Source: Alphaproteobacteria bacterium
GTDB lineage: Bacteria; Pseudomonadota; Alphaproteobacteria; RF32; CAG-239
NCBI GenBank assembly: GCA_017626035.1
Contig: JAGAJR010000026.1
Coordinates: 1 to 64,000 of the forward strand
Direction of reading: 5' to 3'
Length of the DNA stretch: 64,000 nucleotides
Position numbers and translations under genes: made by a program. How positions within the stretch are numbered: position 1 is the first letter of the stretch; each line of letters begins with the position of its first letter. Positions 53,742 through 62,727 of the stretch are shown here, piece by piece. The notes beneath the pieces are model-generated. The model saw nothing but the letters and a program-made list of their open reading frames with translations, was not told where the DNA came from and did not search any database.

Positions 53742-54974
53742 ATGGGAAATTATTTTGAATTAGCACAGGCAATCATCGGTGATGGCTGCGGTGCACAGGA
53801 GTTAATAAGCAAGGGATATGCAAAGGAAGACATTGAAAACGTTGAATTGCTGCAGCGGCTTCTTGAGGAAAACAACTATAAATGCAATGCCGATGGCAGA
53901 GCTTATGTTGCAGAACGGATGCCGAAGCTGAAAAAAAGAACGTTTGACGAAGACCTTTTTATGCAGGCTTTGGAAGAGGCGGAAAAAATAGGCGGCTGCC
54001 GTCCCGGAACAAAATATAAATATGTTGATGCCCGTGGGGAAAATGCAGTTGCAAAAGTTTGCAATCTGTATAAGCTTCCCTCAAGAATGGTTAATCCGTA
54101 TTTGGTTGTGTTTTCCGGAATGATGACGGCTCCGATTTATGCCATGGAAATTCTCCGCTTTTATGCCAAGCAGCATGATGAGCTTCTTCCTCTGGTTGCA
54201 ATCGGAAAAGGCGGAAACAAGGGACTTTATGAGTCTGTTTTCAACCGTCAGGAAGGTATTATGATCGGTTCCGAGTATGGGGCTTATCTGAATATGCTGG
54301 AGATGATGGCTCCGTCAGGATATGTTCGTCAGAATGAAAAAGTCTTTACGGACATGGATACGGAAGGCAACCTGTATGAACTTTATCGCTTTGCTCAGGA
54401 GCAGAATTTGGATGAAGTTACTTATGTGCTTTGTACCGGGAACTTCAGCTATGATAAACGTCTTTTGGCAGAATGGATGCTGATGTTGAAACGTCCGGAA
54501 TTTGCCGGTGTGAAAATCAACATCGTTTTGGCCCATTGTCCGCTTTGTCTGAATTTCCAAGTTCCGGAAGGACATCTTTCTGAGATTATGCTGGGTTATA
54601 TAGCTGCGTCTATCGGCCCGCTGATGAAAGACACAATCAGCTTCGACGGCAAGACAAGTTCAGAACATCCCGAACGCTATTTGATGCCAGGCGTAGACAA
54701 AGCCAAATGGCATCTGGTGCAGGATATTATCTCGGAATATTCCAACATGGGATGGCCAAACTATATGGAAATTCTTTACGGTGAAGATCATAAAGTGGCC
54801 GTGGCAAAAATTATTCTGAGCGATTTGTTAGCCAGAGACAGCTTTACTCCTGAAATGTATGATCGGGGAATTCAGCAGGATATTACGAACTATCAGAGTT
54901 TGGTAGGGAAATATTACGGCGGAAGTTTTCTTCGGTATTTGAAAAACACGATGGATTACGAATTTTTTGTATAA
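53742..54974 (+). CDS. Hypothetical protein, 410 aa
   Basis: Not recognised with confidence. A cytosolic alpha/beta protein. A conserved-looking core (VVFSGMMTAPIYAMEILRFYAKQ, LLPLVAIGKGGNKG, VTYVLCTGNFSYDKRLLAEWML) resembles the Rossmann-like DUF218/YdcF layout, with a Gly-rich loop after strand 1 and a T-G-N/G segment, but I cannot assert the family. Cys-containing turns (AHCPLCLNF) may bind a metal. Single gene with its own hairpin terminator; no informative neighbours. Confidence 0.7.
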   Translation: MGNYFELAQAIIGDGCGAQELISKGYAKEDIENVELLQRLLEENNYKCNADGRAYVAERMPKLKKRTFDEDLFMQALEEAEKIGGCRPGTKYKYVDARGENAVAKVCNLYKLPSRMVNPYLVVFSGMMTAPIYAMEILRFYAKQHDELLPLVAIGKGGNKGLYESVFNRQEGIMIGSEYGAYLNMLEMMAPSGYVRQNEKVFTDMDTEGNLYELYRFAQEQNLDEVTYVLCTGNFSYDKRLLAEWMLMLKRPEFAGVKINIVLAHCPLCLNFQVPEGHLSEIMLGYIAASIGPLMKDTISFDGKTSSEHPERYLMPGVDKAKWHLVQDIISEYSNMGWPNYMEILYGEDHKVAVAKIILSDLLARDSFTPEMYDRGIQQDITNYQSLVGKYYGGSFLRYLKNTMDYEFFV

Positions 54975-54991
54975 TTCGTGTTTTCCTCGCA

Positions 54992-55036
54992 AAAAGAAGC
55001 CGGTTTTCAATTTAATTGAAAGCCGGTTTCTTTATT
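54992..55036 (+). terminator. Terminator with long stem
   Basis: AGAAGCCGGTTTTCAAT pairs, with single mismatches, with ATTGAAAGCCGGTTTCT around TTA. Confidence 0.75.
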
Positions 55037-55152
55037 GGATTTTAACTAATGCTTCTTTCAATCAATACTTTGGGTTATAAGAAAGTGTAATGAATGTTTA
55101 ACTTGAAATATTATCTTGTCGGCAGTATCCTTTTCTTGAAAAGGAAATCCAG

Positions 55153-55890
55153 ATGACAAAGCAAAATCTCTTGTCAATAATAACTATCTGCAAAAATGAA
55201 CCGTTTATTGCAGATACCTGTCAAAGCGTTTGTTCTCAAACAAATCAGAATTTTGAGTGGCTTATTATTGACGGAGCCTCTACAGATGATACTCTGCAAA
55301 AATTGAAACCGTTTCAGGAGCGGGCGGATGTGTTTGTATCCGAACCGGATGGCGGTATTTATTCGGCGATGAACAAGGGAATCAATTTGGCACAAGGAAA
55401 GTATCTCCTTTTTTTGAATGGCGGGGATTTGCTCTATGATACTGAAACGATAGGGAAGATTTTGCCGTATGTAAATAAAGGAAGAGCTGATGTGTTTTAT
55501 GGAGATTCTTATCGTTTATTTGAGTGTGAAAAAGATTGTTTTATAAAAACATATCCGGATGAAATTGATAAATCGTTTTTTCTGAGCAATACTCTTGCCC
55601 ATCAATCTTCTTTTATCAGAAAAGATTTGTTTACGGTTTTGGGTGGTTATCGTGAGGATTTTAAAATTGTCAGCGATAAAGAAAAATGGCTTTGCTTTCT
55701 GGATAACGGAGCAAAATTTTCACATATTCCGTTTCCGTGTTCCCGTTTCAGAATGAACGGTATTTCCCGGTTTCCCTCTCAGTTGTTGAAAGAGGAAAAG
55801 ATAAAAATGTTGAAAGAATATTATCCTGAAAAAACACTCTATAATTCGAAATTACCTTATTTACAGGCACTGTTTCACGAACGGTATTAG
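55153..55890 (+). CDS. Family 2 glycosyltransferase
   Basis: A 245-residue GT-A fold inverting glycosyltransferase. The nucleotide site is SIITICKNEPFIADT, followed by IIDGASTDDT. The EPDGGIYSAMNKGI and FLNGGDLLYD segments are typical of the WcaA/PGL-type GT2 subgroup acting on surface polysaccharides. A single gene, not linked to other polysaccharide genes here, preceded by AAAAGGAAATCC. The sugar is unknown. Confidence 0.9.
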   Translation: MTKQNLLSIITICKNEPFIADTCQSVCSQTNQNFEWLIIDGASTDDTLQKLKPFQERADVFVSEPDGGIYSAMNKGINLAQGKYLLFLNGGDLLYDTETIGKILPYVNKGRADVFYGDSYRLFECEKDCFIKTYPDEIDKSFFLSNTLAHQSSFIRKDLFTVLGGYREDFKIVSDKEKWLCFLDNGAKFSHIPFPCSRFRMNGISRFPSQLLKEEKIKMLKEYYPEKTLYNSKLPYLQALFHERY

Positions 55891-55922
55891 AGCCGCATAA
55901 CTTCTTGATTTTTATCTCAAAA

Positions 55923-56729
55923 TTATTTATTTCGATTTCGGGCAATCCATTGTGAACGTAAATTTAGCCATGCCTTTGTTAAAGGATGTCTAGGCTTGTC
56001 TGATGAACCGCCGATTTCGTTGATTGCTTGTCTTTGGGCTGAAATTTTCAGGGTATTTAAATGATGCCTGTAATCCTGTGCTGCTTCAATATCTTTCTTG
56101 GTCGGTGAAATTAAGTCCTTGCATGTTTTTATCATGTCATCATGAGAGGGCATAGTGTCATGCCAAGGCTGTTCTTCTTGTGGTTTGTCGTTTTTATGTT
56201 TTGGGGCGTTTTCAGTCAAGAGTTCTATAATTTTTCTCCTGTCAGCGACATTATAAAACTTAGGGGATTGAAAAGAGTTAAACGGATGTTCCTTATCTTG
56301 ATGATAGATGATGCTGACGGATGATTTGGCCGGAATTTGCCATTTTAATCTGCCTGCCTCTTTTATCGTTTTTGCTCCAAAAGACGGAGAGTAATCCGAT
56401 ATATGTTCTTCAGAAGAATGTGCATTAATTTCAAATGCAATGTTTGTCAGCTTTCCTTTATCTAACAAAACAGCAAAGGTCCAACTGAATGAGGTTAAGT
56501 GAGGAGTGCTGCCGTCTTTATAACCTTCCTCTTTTCCGTATGAATAAGAATTATTAAAGTAGTGTGTTATACCTACCAAAAATTTTTTGCCGTCAGGAGC
56601 CTTAATAAAGCCCGCTTCATCAAAAATTGGTGTTATGCGTGGCCCTCTGTATTTATTAATTTGCGTATAATGAGCTTGAATTTTATTTAATAAATGTTGT
56701 TCGGATAAATCTGTTAAGTTTTCCCGCAT
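55923..56729 (-). CDS. Hypothetical protein, 268 aa
   Basis: Not recognised. The N-terminal two thirds look like a mixed alpha/beta globular domain with many aromatic and Ser/His positions (FLVGITHYFNNSYSYGKEEG, SVSIIYHQDKEHPFNSF). The C-terminal part is Lys/Glu-rich and helical (DMIKTCKDLISPTKKDIEAAQDY). No export signal. AAGGAG precedes the ATG. It borders the AT-rich gene-poor stretch before the ATPase gene and could belong to the same accessory region, though its base composition is closer to the core genes. Confidence 0.68.
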   Translation of the reverse strand: MRENLTDLSEQHLLNKIQAHYTQINKYRGPRITPIFDEAGFIKAPDGKKFLVGITHYFNNSYSYGKEEGYKDGSTPHLTSFSWTFAVLLDKGKLTNIAFEINAHSSEEHISDYSPSFGAKTIKEAGRLKWQIPAKSSVSIIYHQDKEHPFNSFQSPKFYNVADRRKIIELLTENAPKHKNDKPQEEQPWHDTMPSHDDMIKTCKDLISPTKKDIEAAQDYRHHLNTLKISAQRQAINEIGGSSDKPRHPLTKAWLNLRSQWIARNRNK

Positions 56730-57112
56730 TGAGTATTCTCCTTAAAATATACAGATTATTTTATAAATTTTTGTATATTTTGTCAAGCCAGTTTGTTTTA
56801 TCTTGTAGTGAAGCTTTAGTAAAAACTTCTTGTTTATTCTGAATCTCAGAACCTTTTGGAATTGTAGAGAAAAAGATTTTGGAAATTGTTGAATAAACTG
56901 ACGAGGTGCTGGTAGAATACCTCAAATATGCAAAGAACTTGGAGTGAACAAAACCGGATAATGTTCTATTGATACCCTGTAATTATGAAAATGTAAAAAT
57001 ATAGAAAAGTGTAAAATGAAATTTTTATAAAAATTGGCTAACATTGTATGCAATCTTTATTGGTATAAAATCTTAAGTTGAATATCGTAAAATATATATA
57101 CTAAAAATAATA
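56730..57112. other. AT-rich gap with no convincing gene
   Basis: About 380 nt between two divergent genes, visibly A/T-rich with many stops in all frames. I see no RNA gene or repeat. It probably holds the left boundary of the transferred ATPase region. Confidence 0.6.
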
Positions 57113-57141
57113 TTGACAACCCCGGTGTCTTTAAATTTAAT
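57113..57141 (+). promoter_or_regulatory. Promoter of the ATPase gene
   Basis: A perfect TTGACA, 17-bp spacer, TTTAAT, 45 bp before the ATG. CCCCGG in the spacer is unusual in this AT-rich context. Confidence 0.7.
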
Positions 57142-57185
57142 TATGTAATAATAAGTGATATTTACAAAATATATGTGGGTAAAAT

Positions 57186-60100
57186 ATGGTAAGTCAAGCA
57201 GAAGAATATGTAGAACGTCTCAAGAATGAGTATATTGACAATCAGATAAAGAGCCAAGAACGAGATTTGCTCATTCAAGATAATAATATAGAAAAAGAAC
57301 AAATAAAAGGCTATCACGGAAGAGAAATTTTAGAATTATTGCAAAATGCGGATGATGCTTTCCAAAAAATGATAAACGAAGGCAAAGTTACTAAATGTGA
57401 TTTGGAAGTAAATATAGATTATGATGAAAAAAATCATATTTTGCGTGTTGCAAATACAGGAACTTTTTTTGATTATGACGGTATAAAAGCCATAGTTCAA
57501 GGCAATAACAGTACTAAAAAAGGAAAGTATATCGGGAATAAAGGAACCGGCTTTCGTTCGATTTTGAATTGGGCTGAAGAAGTAAAAATTGTATCAGGAG
57601 ATTTTCATGTCGGTTTTAGTGAGGAATTTGCAAAAGACCTTTTAGATGAATACAAGGGAGAACAACAAATAAAAAAGCAATTGGATAAAGATCCAAATCT
57701 TCATTTTCCTATATTGGCTGTTCCATATAATTTAAAAGATTATCAAAAATATGACAAAGATAAGACTATTATTGAAGTAATAGTCAATTTTAGTAAAAAT
57801 CAGGATGATTATGCTGTTGTTAACCAAATTCAAAATATTGATATGCGAATTTTATTATTTATGCCTAACATCAGCAAAATACAGATAGATATAAATGGTA
57901 CTAAGATTTTATATCAAAAAAAACGAGGGGCAGAAGGTCGCGTCGTTTTGCGAAAAATTGTGTCTGAACAAATTGAAAAAGAAGAGCACTTTCGCTTGTT
58001 CACAAAGGTAATTGAAAAGGAACTGGAAGAAGACAATGTTAGAAAAGATATAGATTTGGCAATTGCTGTTCCTGAAAAAAATGATAATTTTCAGTCTCAA
58101 TATCTGTACTCTTATTTCCCCTTATTGAATACGCAGTCACCGTTTAATTGTATAATGCATGCCTCGTATGCTTTGAGTGCAAACAGAAATACCGTCGATT
58201 TAAGCAGTAACAATAAAAAAATAATTGAGTATCAAATTGATTTTTTGTGTGACATAATTACTGATTTGGTAAAAGAAAATAAATTTGAAATGGCATATAA
58301 TATTTTGGTTCCGCAAAATTTTCCTCAAAATATTTTTTCGGGAAAAAATTGGAATTTTCCAACTCCTTTTATCGGAATTGAAGACGTTTATTATGAAAAA
58401 ATTTCGAAAATAGCATTATTTCAAACTGTAAATGGAAAAATTATATCTCTTTTAGACAATCCTAAAACACTAGATAATAATTTTCCCGATATATTTCGGG
58501 GGGAGCCATTTGTAAATTTATTAAGACCAATTACAGATAATAGCCTTTTTAAATTTATGGATTTTTTAGCACGCAGAAATAATATTAGTTTGGGTTACGA
58601 AGAAAGTGAGCTTTGTGAAAAAATAAATGCTATATCACACCTTTGGTCAAAAGAAGATCAAGTCAGCATTTTTATATGGTGGAATAACAAATATAAAACA
58701 AAGCTACCCAATCTGCTCAAAAAACAAAATGGAGACTGGATAAAATTTGGACAAGAATGCTATTTCTTAGATGGAAATTGGCAATCTAATGACATACCTG
58801 AATGGGTAAAAATTCCGGCAATAGATAAAGAATATCAGGAGATTTTGTTTAAACAACTTAAAAATTCACCAGAAATTTTAAGCTACAAAGAAAAAGATTC
58901 GGATGCGTCTATCTCACGCTTGATCTGCCAGTCTACCCCTCCTATAATTTCATGCGTAAATTTTAAATATAGAGATAGAAGTAATATCATTACAACAATT
59001 AATAGTTCTGTAGACACTTATGATAAAGCTGTTGAATATATCAAATGGCTTTGGAAAAATTATGGAAATGATTCTAATTGGCAACCTCCCAAAGGAACAG
59101 ATACCAGTAAGATTAAGTACAACTTTCCTTGTTTATCGGGTGTTAAAGATAGTGATAAACTGTATTTTGGTTCTAAATATCATAATTTTTTAGCTAATCA
59201 TTTATTTGATGAGGAATATGATTGTTTTTCGGATCCTGAGGAATTTGGAGTAGAAATAGATATTGAAGCATTTAAGGCATTTATATCAAAGTTTGGAGTA
59301 AAAGATTATCCAAATATAGAACAGGCGGAAATGCAAGGAAATGAAATATATGAATCGTATGTTAAAATTTGTCAACAAAATATAGATACAAAAGATTTTC
59401 CTAATCCCGTTTTAAATATCTCTGTAGCAGTTATTGATGATTTGCCAAAAATATTAAAAAATCTATCAACGGAAGATGTTTTTAAATGGATTGTAAATGA
59501 TACTAAATTACAAAATCATTTACGTAACTCTTCAGAAGGACGTGACGGGAAAATAAATTATCGCACCACAAGGCAATCTATTTGGCGAAATTACGAGGGC
59601 AATGTAGGTAATTACATATTGGAAATATTTAATGAGGAAAAATGGATAAAAATAGGAAATGAAAAATTTTCTCCCAGAGATATCCTTGTTTATTCGAGTA
59701 ATAACATGAAGTTTTGCAATTTTGTACCGGTTGTTGCAATTTCTTTCAATACATCACAAAAAGTATTTAATATTGAAGAACTGGCGAAGAATATAGAAGT
59801 AGATATTGATAAAATACAGGAGATATTAGGTTATTTTGAATTTAAAAAACAGATAACGGACTTATCATCAAATACGTTTTATAGTGTGTTGCTACAAATT
59901 TCAAAAATTGAATTAAGCCAAGGAATTGATTTATGTAAAACCATATATAACATCATTCAACAACCCACATTTAGGGTAAATTATGACACATCTGTTAATA
60001 AAACAAAATTTTTTACAGAAGGTAAAATGTTAGTGAAATTTAACGGGAAACTTCAATTTATATGTGCGAAAAATGCAATTTTACCAAGTAATGCAATTAT

Positions 60101-61784
60101 TAATAAAAAAAATCTTCCTATTGTAGAAAAAGGTTTGAGAACAAATAGCGATAATTTTGTAGAGGTTTTTGGTTGTAAGAAATATGAAAGGACCTATGAA
60201 ATCGATGTGGAAAATATAGAAGTAAGCACTGCAGATCAAAAATTTCAAAATTATTTTAGCGAGTTTAAGAAGTATGCCTCGGCTTTTAGGGAAAGAAATG
60301 CAAATATAGCAAAACAAGGTAAAAATTTGAGTATTAAACTTGCAGCAAAAATTCCAGTTATAGAGAAAAATTCAATTAATTTTGTGGAAGAGGAATATTC
60401 ATATATAAATAGCACACAAACAAATTGGTATGTAAAAGTAACAGGCGAAAATTTTGATGTAATGAGATTAGCAAATGTTATTAAAGATATATATGAACAT
60501 TTAGCTAATACGCCTGGATTTGATGCTGCAAAATTAAGGGAACTTTTTAGTAGAGAAAAGAAGAGTGACAGAGAATTGTTGATAGAAGATGAATTTGGAA
60601 CATTAGATGTAATTGAAGAGAAAAGCTATGCAGATCGTGTAAAAGGTAACTTCTTTAGTAGGATCAGACAGTTTAAGAATGATTATGATTTTAATACTAT
60701 AGATATTGATTTTTTTGATTTTACCGAAAACAATTTTGATAACAGTCAAAAAATCATAGAAATTTTCAAACAATTAAATATCGATGTTAAAGATTTTTGT
60801 GATAAAAATTTTGACTATCCAATTAATTTAATGCCATATTTTGAAAAGAAAGTCAGGGATTTTATTGCTGATAAATGCAAATATTATAAAAATTTTTTAT
60901 ATACACAAGCTCTCAATGATGAAACAAAGCAAAAAACTTTTTTTGCTGATTGTGAAGCGTTTGAAAATTATAGGCTATCGGAAAACATAAATACAGTATA
61001 TTTTGATACAGAACAATATATTAAAAACAAATTTAAATTTGATATTAGTGATATTTCCCAATGGATGTCAGCTGATAATGCATACGAAAATAACTATGAC
61101 AAATTAAACCCTAAGGATCTATTCGGAGAAGAAATTTCTAACGATTATAATGTACAGCAGATAATTTATTTTAATAAATCTGAAGAATTCAAAAATTGGC
61201 TTAATAAACAAACAGAAAAAGTATCTCATGCACCCAATCAGTCGGTAAACGATGATTATTCTCAATATAAAGATAAGATTCCTCAAGAAACAGAAATTAA
61301 CTACAGAGAAAGTATACCAATCGTTGAAGGAACACATCACCAGAGAAACGGGACATACAATCTTAACAAAGATATTGAAACAAAGAAGAAAAACAAAAAA
61401 TGTGGCAACATTGGAGAACTATTAATATACAATTTATTATGTTCAAAATATGGAGAAAATAATGTCTTTCCTAGATCAGAGGCATTTATCGATTTAAAAA
61501 TATTAAAGCCAGGACAAGCAAGATCAGGAGATTATGATTTATCCTATATTGCTGATGATGGAGTAGAATATTTTGTTGAAGTAAAGACAGGAAAAGAAGG
61601 CTTGTTTTATATATCAGAAAGTGAACTGGACTACGCTAAGAAGAATAGTGATAAGTATAAGCTTTTTTGCGTATTTAATATTGAACAGGAAAATCCAAAT
61701 TATATTGAATTGCCGAAAAAATTTTGGGAAGATGAGAGATATAAACTAGAATACGATACAAAGATACTGGTTTGTACGTTTTAG
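57186..61784 (+). CDS. Sacsin/NO VEIN-type GHKL ATPase with C-terminal NOV_C (DUF3883) domain
   Basis: 1532 residues. The N-terminal HATPase resembles the sacsin_N fold: N-box ILELLQNADDA (E50, N54, D57), then IGNKGTGFRSIL (G117-S125) as the G-rich lid. The long middle (about 330-1380) has no motif I know. The C-terminus (about 1390-1500) has GELLIYNLL...GDYDLSYIADDGVEYFVEVKTGKEG, the PD-(D/E)xK-like pattern of DUF3883/NOV_C. This pairing is known from the plant protein NO VEIN and from bacterial proteins found in defence islands. Codon use is strongly A/T-biased, unlike neighbours, indicating horizontal transfer. The ATG lacks a strong Shine-Dalgarno. It is a lone gene with its own promoter; no methylase, helicase or integrase is adjacent. 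Confidence 0.85.
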   Translation: MVSQAEEYVERLKNEYIDNQIKSQERDLLIQDNNIEKEQIKGYHGREILELLQNADDAFQKMINEGKVTKCDLEVNIDYDEKNHILRVANTGTFFDYDGIKAIVQGNNSTKKGKYIGNKGTGFRSILNWAEEVKIVSGDFHVGFSEEFAKDLLDEYKGEQQIKKQLDKDPNLHFPILAVPYNLKDYQKYDKDKTIIEVIVNFSKNQDDYAVVNQIQNIDMRILLFMPNISKIQIDINGTKILYQKKRGAEGRVVLRKIVSEQIEKEEHFRLFTKVIEKELEEDNVRKDIDLAIAVPEKNDNFQSQYLYSYFPLLNTQSPFNCIMHASYALSANRNTVDLSSNNKKIIEYQIDFLCDIITDLVKENKFEMAYNILVPQNFPQNIFSGKNWNFPTPFIGIEDVYYEKISKIALFQTVNGKIISLLDNPKTLDNNFPDIFRGEPFVNLLRPITDNSLFKFMDFLARRNNISLGYEESELCEKINAISHLWSKEDQVSIFIWWNNKYKTKLPNLLKKQNGDWIKFGQECYFLDGNWQSNDIPEWVKIPAIDKEYQEILFKQLKNSPEILSYKEKDSDASISRLICQSTPPIISCVNFKYRDRSNIITTINSSVDTYDKAVEYIKWLWKNYGNDSNWQPPKGTDTSKIKYNFPCLSGVKDSDKLYFGSKYHNFLANHLFDEEYDCFSDPEEFGVEIDIEAFKAFISKFGVKDYPNIEQAEMQGNEIYESYVKICQQNIDTKDFPNPVLNISVAVIDDLPKILKNLSTEDVFKWIVNDTKLQNHLRNSSEGRDGKINYRTTRQSIWRNYEGNVGNYILEIFNEEKWIKIGNEKFSPRDILVYSSNNMKFCNFVPVVAISFNTSQKVFNIEELAKNIEVDIDKIQEILGYFEFKKQITDLSSNTFYSVLLQISKIELSQGIDLCKTIYNIIQQPTFRVNYDTSVNKTKFFTEGKMLVKFNGKLQFICAKNAILPSNAIINKKNLPIVEKGLRTNSDNFVEVFGCKKYERTYEIDVENIEVSTADQKFQNYFSEFKKYASAFRERNANIAKQGKNLSIKLAAKIPVIEKNSINFVEEEYSYINSTQTNWYVKVTGENFDVMRLANVIKDIYEHLANTPGFDAAKLRELFSREKKSDRELLIEDEFGTLDVIEEKSYADRVKGNFFSRIRQFKNDYDFNTIDIDFFDFTENNFDNSQKIIEIFKQLNIDVKDFCDKNFDYPINLMPYFEKKVRDFIADKCKYYKNFLYTQALNDETKQKTFFADCEAFENYRLSENINTVYFDTEQYIKNKFKFDISDISQWMSADNAYENNYDKLNPKDLFGEEISNDYNVQQIIYFNKSEEFKNWLNKQTEKVSHAPNQSVNDDYSQYKDKIPQETEINYRESIPIVEGTHHQRNGTYNLNKDIETKKKNKKCGNIGELLIYNLLCSKYGENNVFPRSEAFIDLKILKPGQARSGDYDLSYIADDGVEYFVEVKTGKEGLFYISESELDYAKKNSDKYKLFCVFNIEQENPNYIELPKKFWEDERYKLEYDTKILVCTF

Positions 61785-61799
61785 CTGCAAAAAACATCT

Positions 61800-62252
61800 C
61801 TAAAGTAAATTCAAAATCTCCTGAATTCCGATAGTTTTCAGATATTCAATAGTTGTATTGTATATTTCGGCTTGAGGGGGTGGCCTTCGGGATTTCCTTT
61901 GGGCATGCAGATAATAATTCCTTGTTTGGTACGTGTTAACAAAATACAATATGTATTGATTTGAAGGCTTTTCTTTCGTCGGAATGAATATTTTGACCGT
62001 CATTCCAGGTAAAAGAATACTTTCCCAAACGATTGTTTTCACGGCACAAAATCTTTTCGATTTTCTTTTGAATATATTTATACCGGATTCTGTTTGCAAA
62101 TTTTTTAATTTGTGTTGCCTTGATAGATTTGACATGATAGCCAGGCTAGGTCGTTTTACTCCCATACGCCGGCCTTGATTTTCCGGCGATGCCGTCGGCA
62201 TGCTACGTCTGCCTAAAATCTGCGTTTCAAACCATCTGTTTCGCTGGTTCAA
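61800..62252 (-). CDS. Doubtful 150-codon frame beside the ATPase gene
   Basis: A frame of 150 codons, convergent with the ATPase gene. The C-terminal part (KTIVWESILLPGMTVKIFIPTKEK and on) looks protein-like. The N-terminal third is very rich in Arg, Pro and Ser and runs through two GC-rich hairpins (CGCCGG/CCGGCG and ATGCCG/CGGCAT near 62165-62200), more like RNA structure or eroded DNA. No ribosome site precedes the ATG. It could be a gene remnant whose start was lost, or not coding. Confidence 0.3.
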   Translation of the reverse strand: MNQRNRWFETQILGRRSMPTASPENQGRRMGVKRPSLAIMSNLSRQHKLKNLQTESGINIFKRKSKRFCAVKTIVWESILLPGMTVKIFIPTKEKPSNQYILYFVNTYQTRNYYLHAQRKSRRPPPQAEIYNTTIEYLKTIGIQEILNLL

Positions 62253-62287
62253 ATTAATTATTGGCCTCGAACTGCTCTTGTTTCGTA

Positions 62288-62311
62288 AGTGTTGCGTATA
62301 ATCGCAACACT
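62288..62311. repeat. Perfect 9-bp hairpin AGTGTTGCG/CGCAACACT
   Basis: Hairpin with TATAAT loop, in gene-poor DNA between the ATPase gene and tRNA-Pro. Confidence 0.6.
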
Positions 62312-62387
62312 AACTTCACTTCGGTCAAGCCAGATGTAACACTCGCTTTTGTCCGCTGTTGCTTACTGCTCGTTAACATCTGCTATA

Positions 62388-62435
62388 CTGAAAAGCTAAA
62401 AACTTGCCATTCAAGGCAACTTTTTTACTTTTCAG
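62388..62435. repeat. Long palindrome upstream of the tRNA-Pro palindrome
   Basis: CTGAAAAG-C-TAAAAA-C-TTGCC pairs with GGCAA-C-TTTTTTA-CTTTTCAG around ATTCAA. Nearly perfect, 48 nt in all, and could terminate transcripts in either direction. Confidence 0.7.
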
Positions 62436-62443
62436 CCTCTCTC

Positions 62444-62546
62444 GAGGTCGCTGGTTCTTGTCGGTAATTCAATCCAATAAAAAAAACTGCCGCAAAGGGC
62501 AGTTTTTTTTATTGGTCGGAATGACTGGACTCGAACCAGCGACCTC
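62444..62546. repeat. Palindrome containing an inverted copy of the tRNA-Pro 3' half
   Basis: The left arm on the plus strand begins GAGGTCGCTGGTTC, identical to 14 nt of the tRNA-Pro T-arm region. It continues with an eroded acceptor end and CCAATAAAAAAAACTGCC. The right arm is the real tRNA-Pro 3' half read on the minus strand plus its terminator stem. The apex is GCAAAG. Confidence 0.8.
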
Positions 62547-62589
62547 TTCGTCCCGAACGAAGCGTTCTACCAGGCTGAACTACATTCCG
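62513..62589 (-). tRNA. tRNA-Pro (CGG)
   Basis: Minus strand: acceptor CGGAATG/CATTCCG, discriminator A, encoded CCA. Anticodon stem CTTCG/CGAAG with loop TTCGGGA gives anticodon CGG. The terminator stem (18 bp) begins at the CCA. Confidence 0.97.
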
Positions 62590-62607
62590 TTGGTTTCAAC
62601 GTATGTA

Positions 62608-62635
62608 TGTTTATCACATAATTTTTTTATTGCAA
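62608..62635 (-). promoter_or_regulatory. Candidate promoter of tRNA-Pro
   Basis: Minus strand TTGCAA, 16-bp spacer, TAAACA. The -10 is weak. Confidence 0.4.
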
Positions 62636-62681
62636 TTATAAAAATCAAAAAATTGAAAAAAATGTTATTTTTTTATCAAAG

Positions 62682-62714
62682 AAAAAGCCCGTTCATCCGA
62701 ACAGGCTTTTTTTA
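62682..62714 (-). terminator. Terminator of the SemiSWEET-like/GGDEF-like gene
   Basis: AAAAAGCC-GTTC-ATCC-GAAC-GGCTTTTT with one internal mismatch and T-runs. Confidence 0.8.
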
Positions 62715-62727
62715 AGTTGAGTTTTTA

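Noticed and set aside
62444-62589. tRNA-Pro fragment considered as an attachment-site duplication from an integrated element
   Set aside because: The partial copy is inverted and forms a palindrome with the tRNA; attachment duplications are direct. No integrase gene is present.
62404-62715. Plus-strand 103-codon frame containing GMTGLEPATSSSRTKR
   Set aside because: It is the antisense translation of tRNA-Pro; this peptide pattern is a familiar artefact across tRNA genes.
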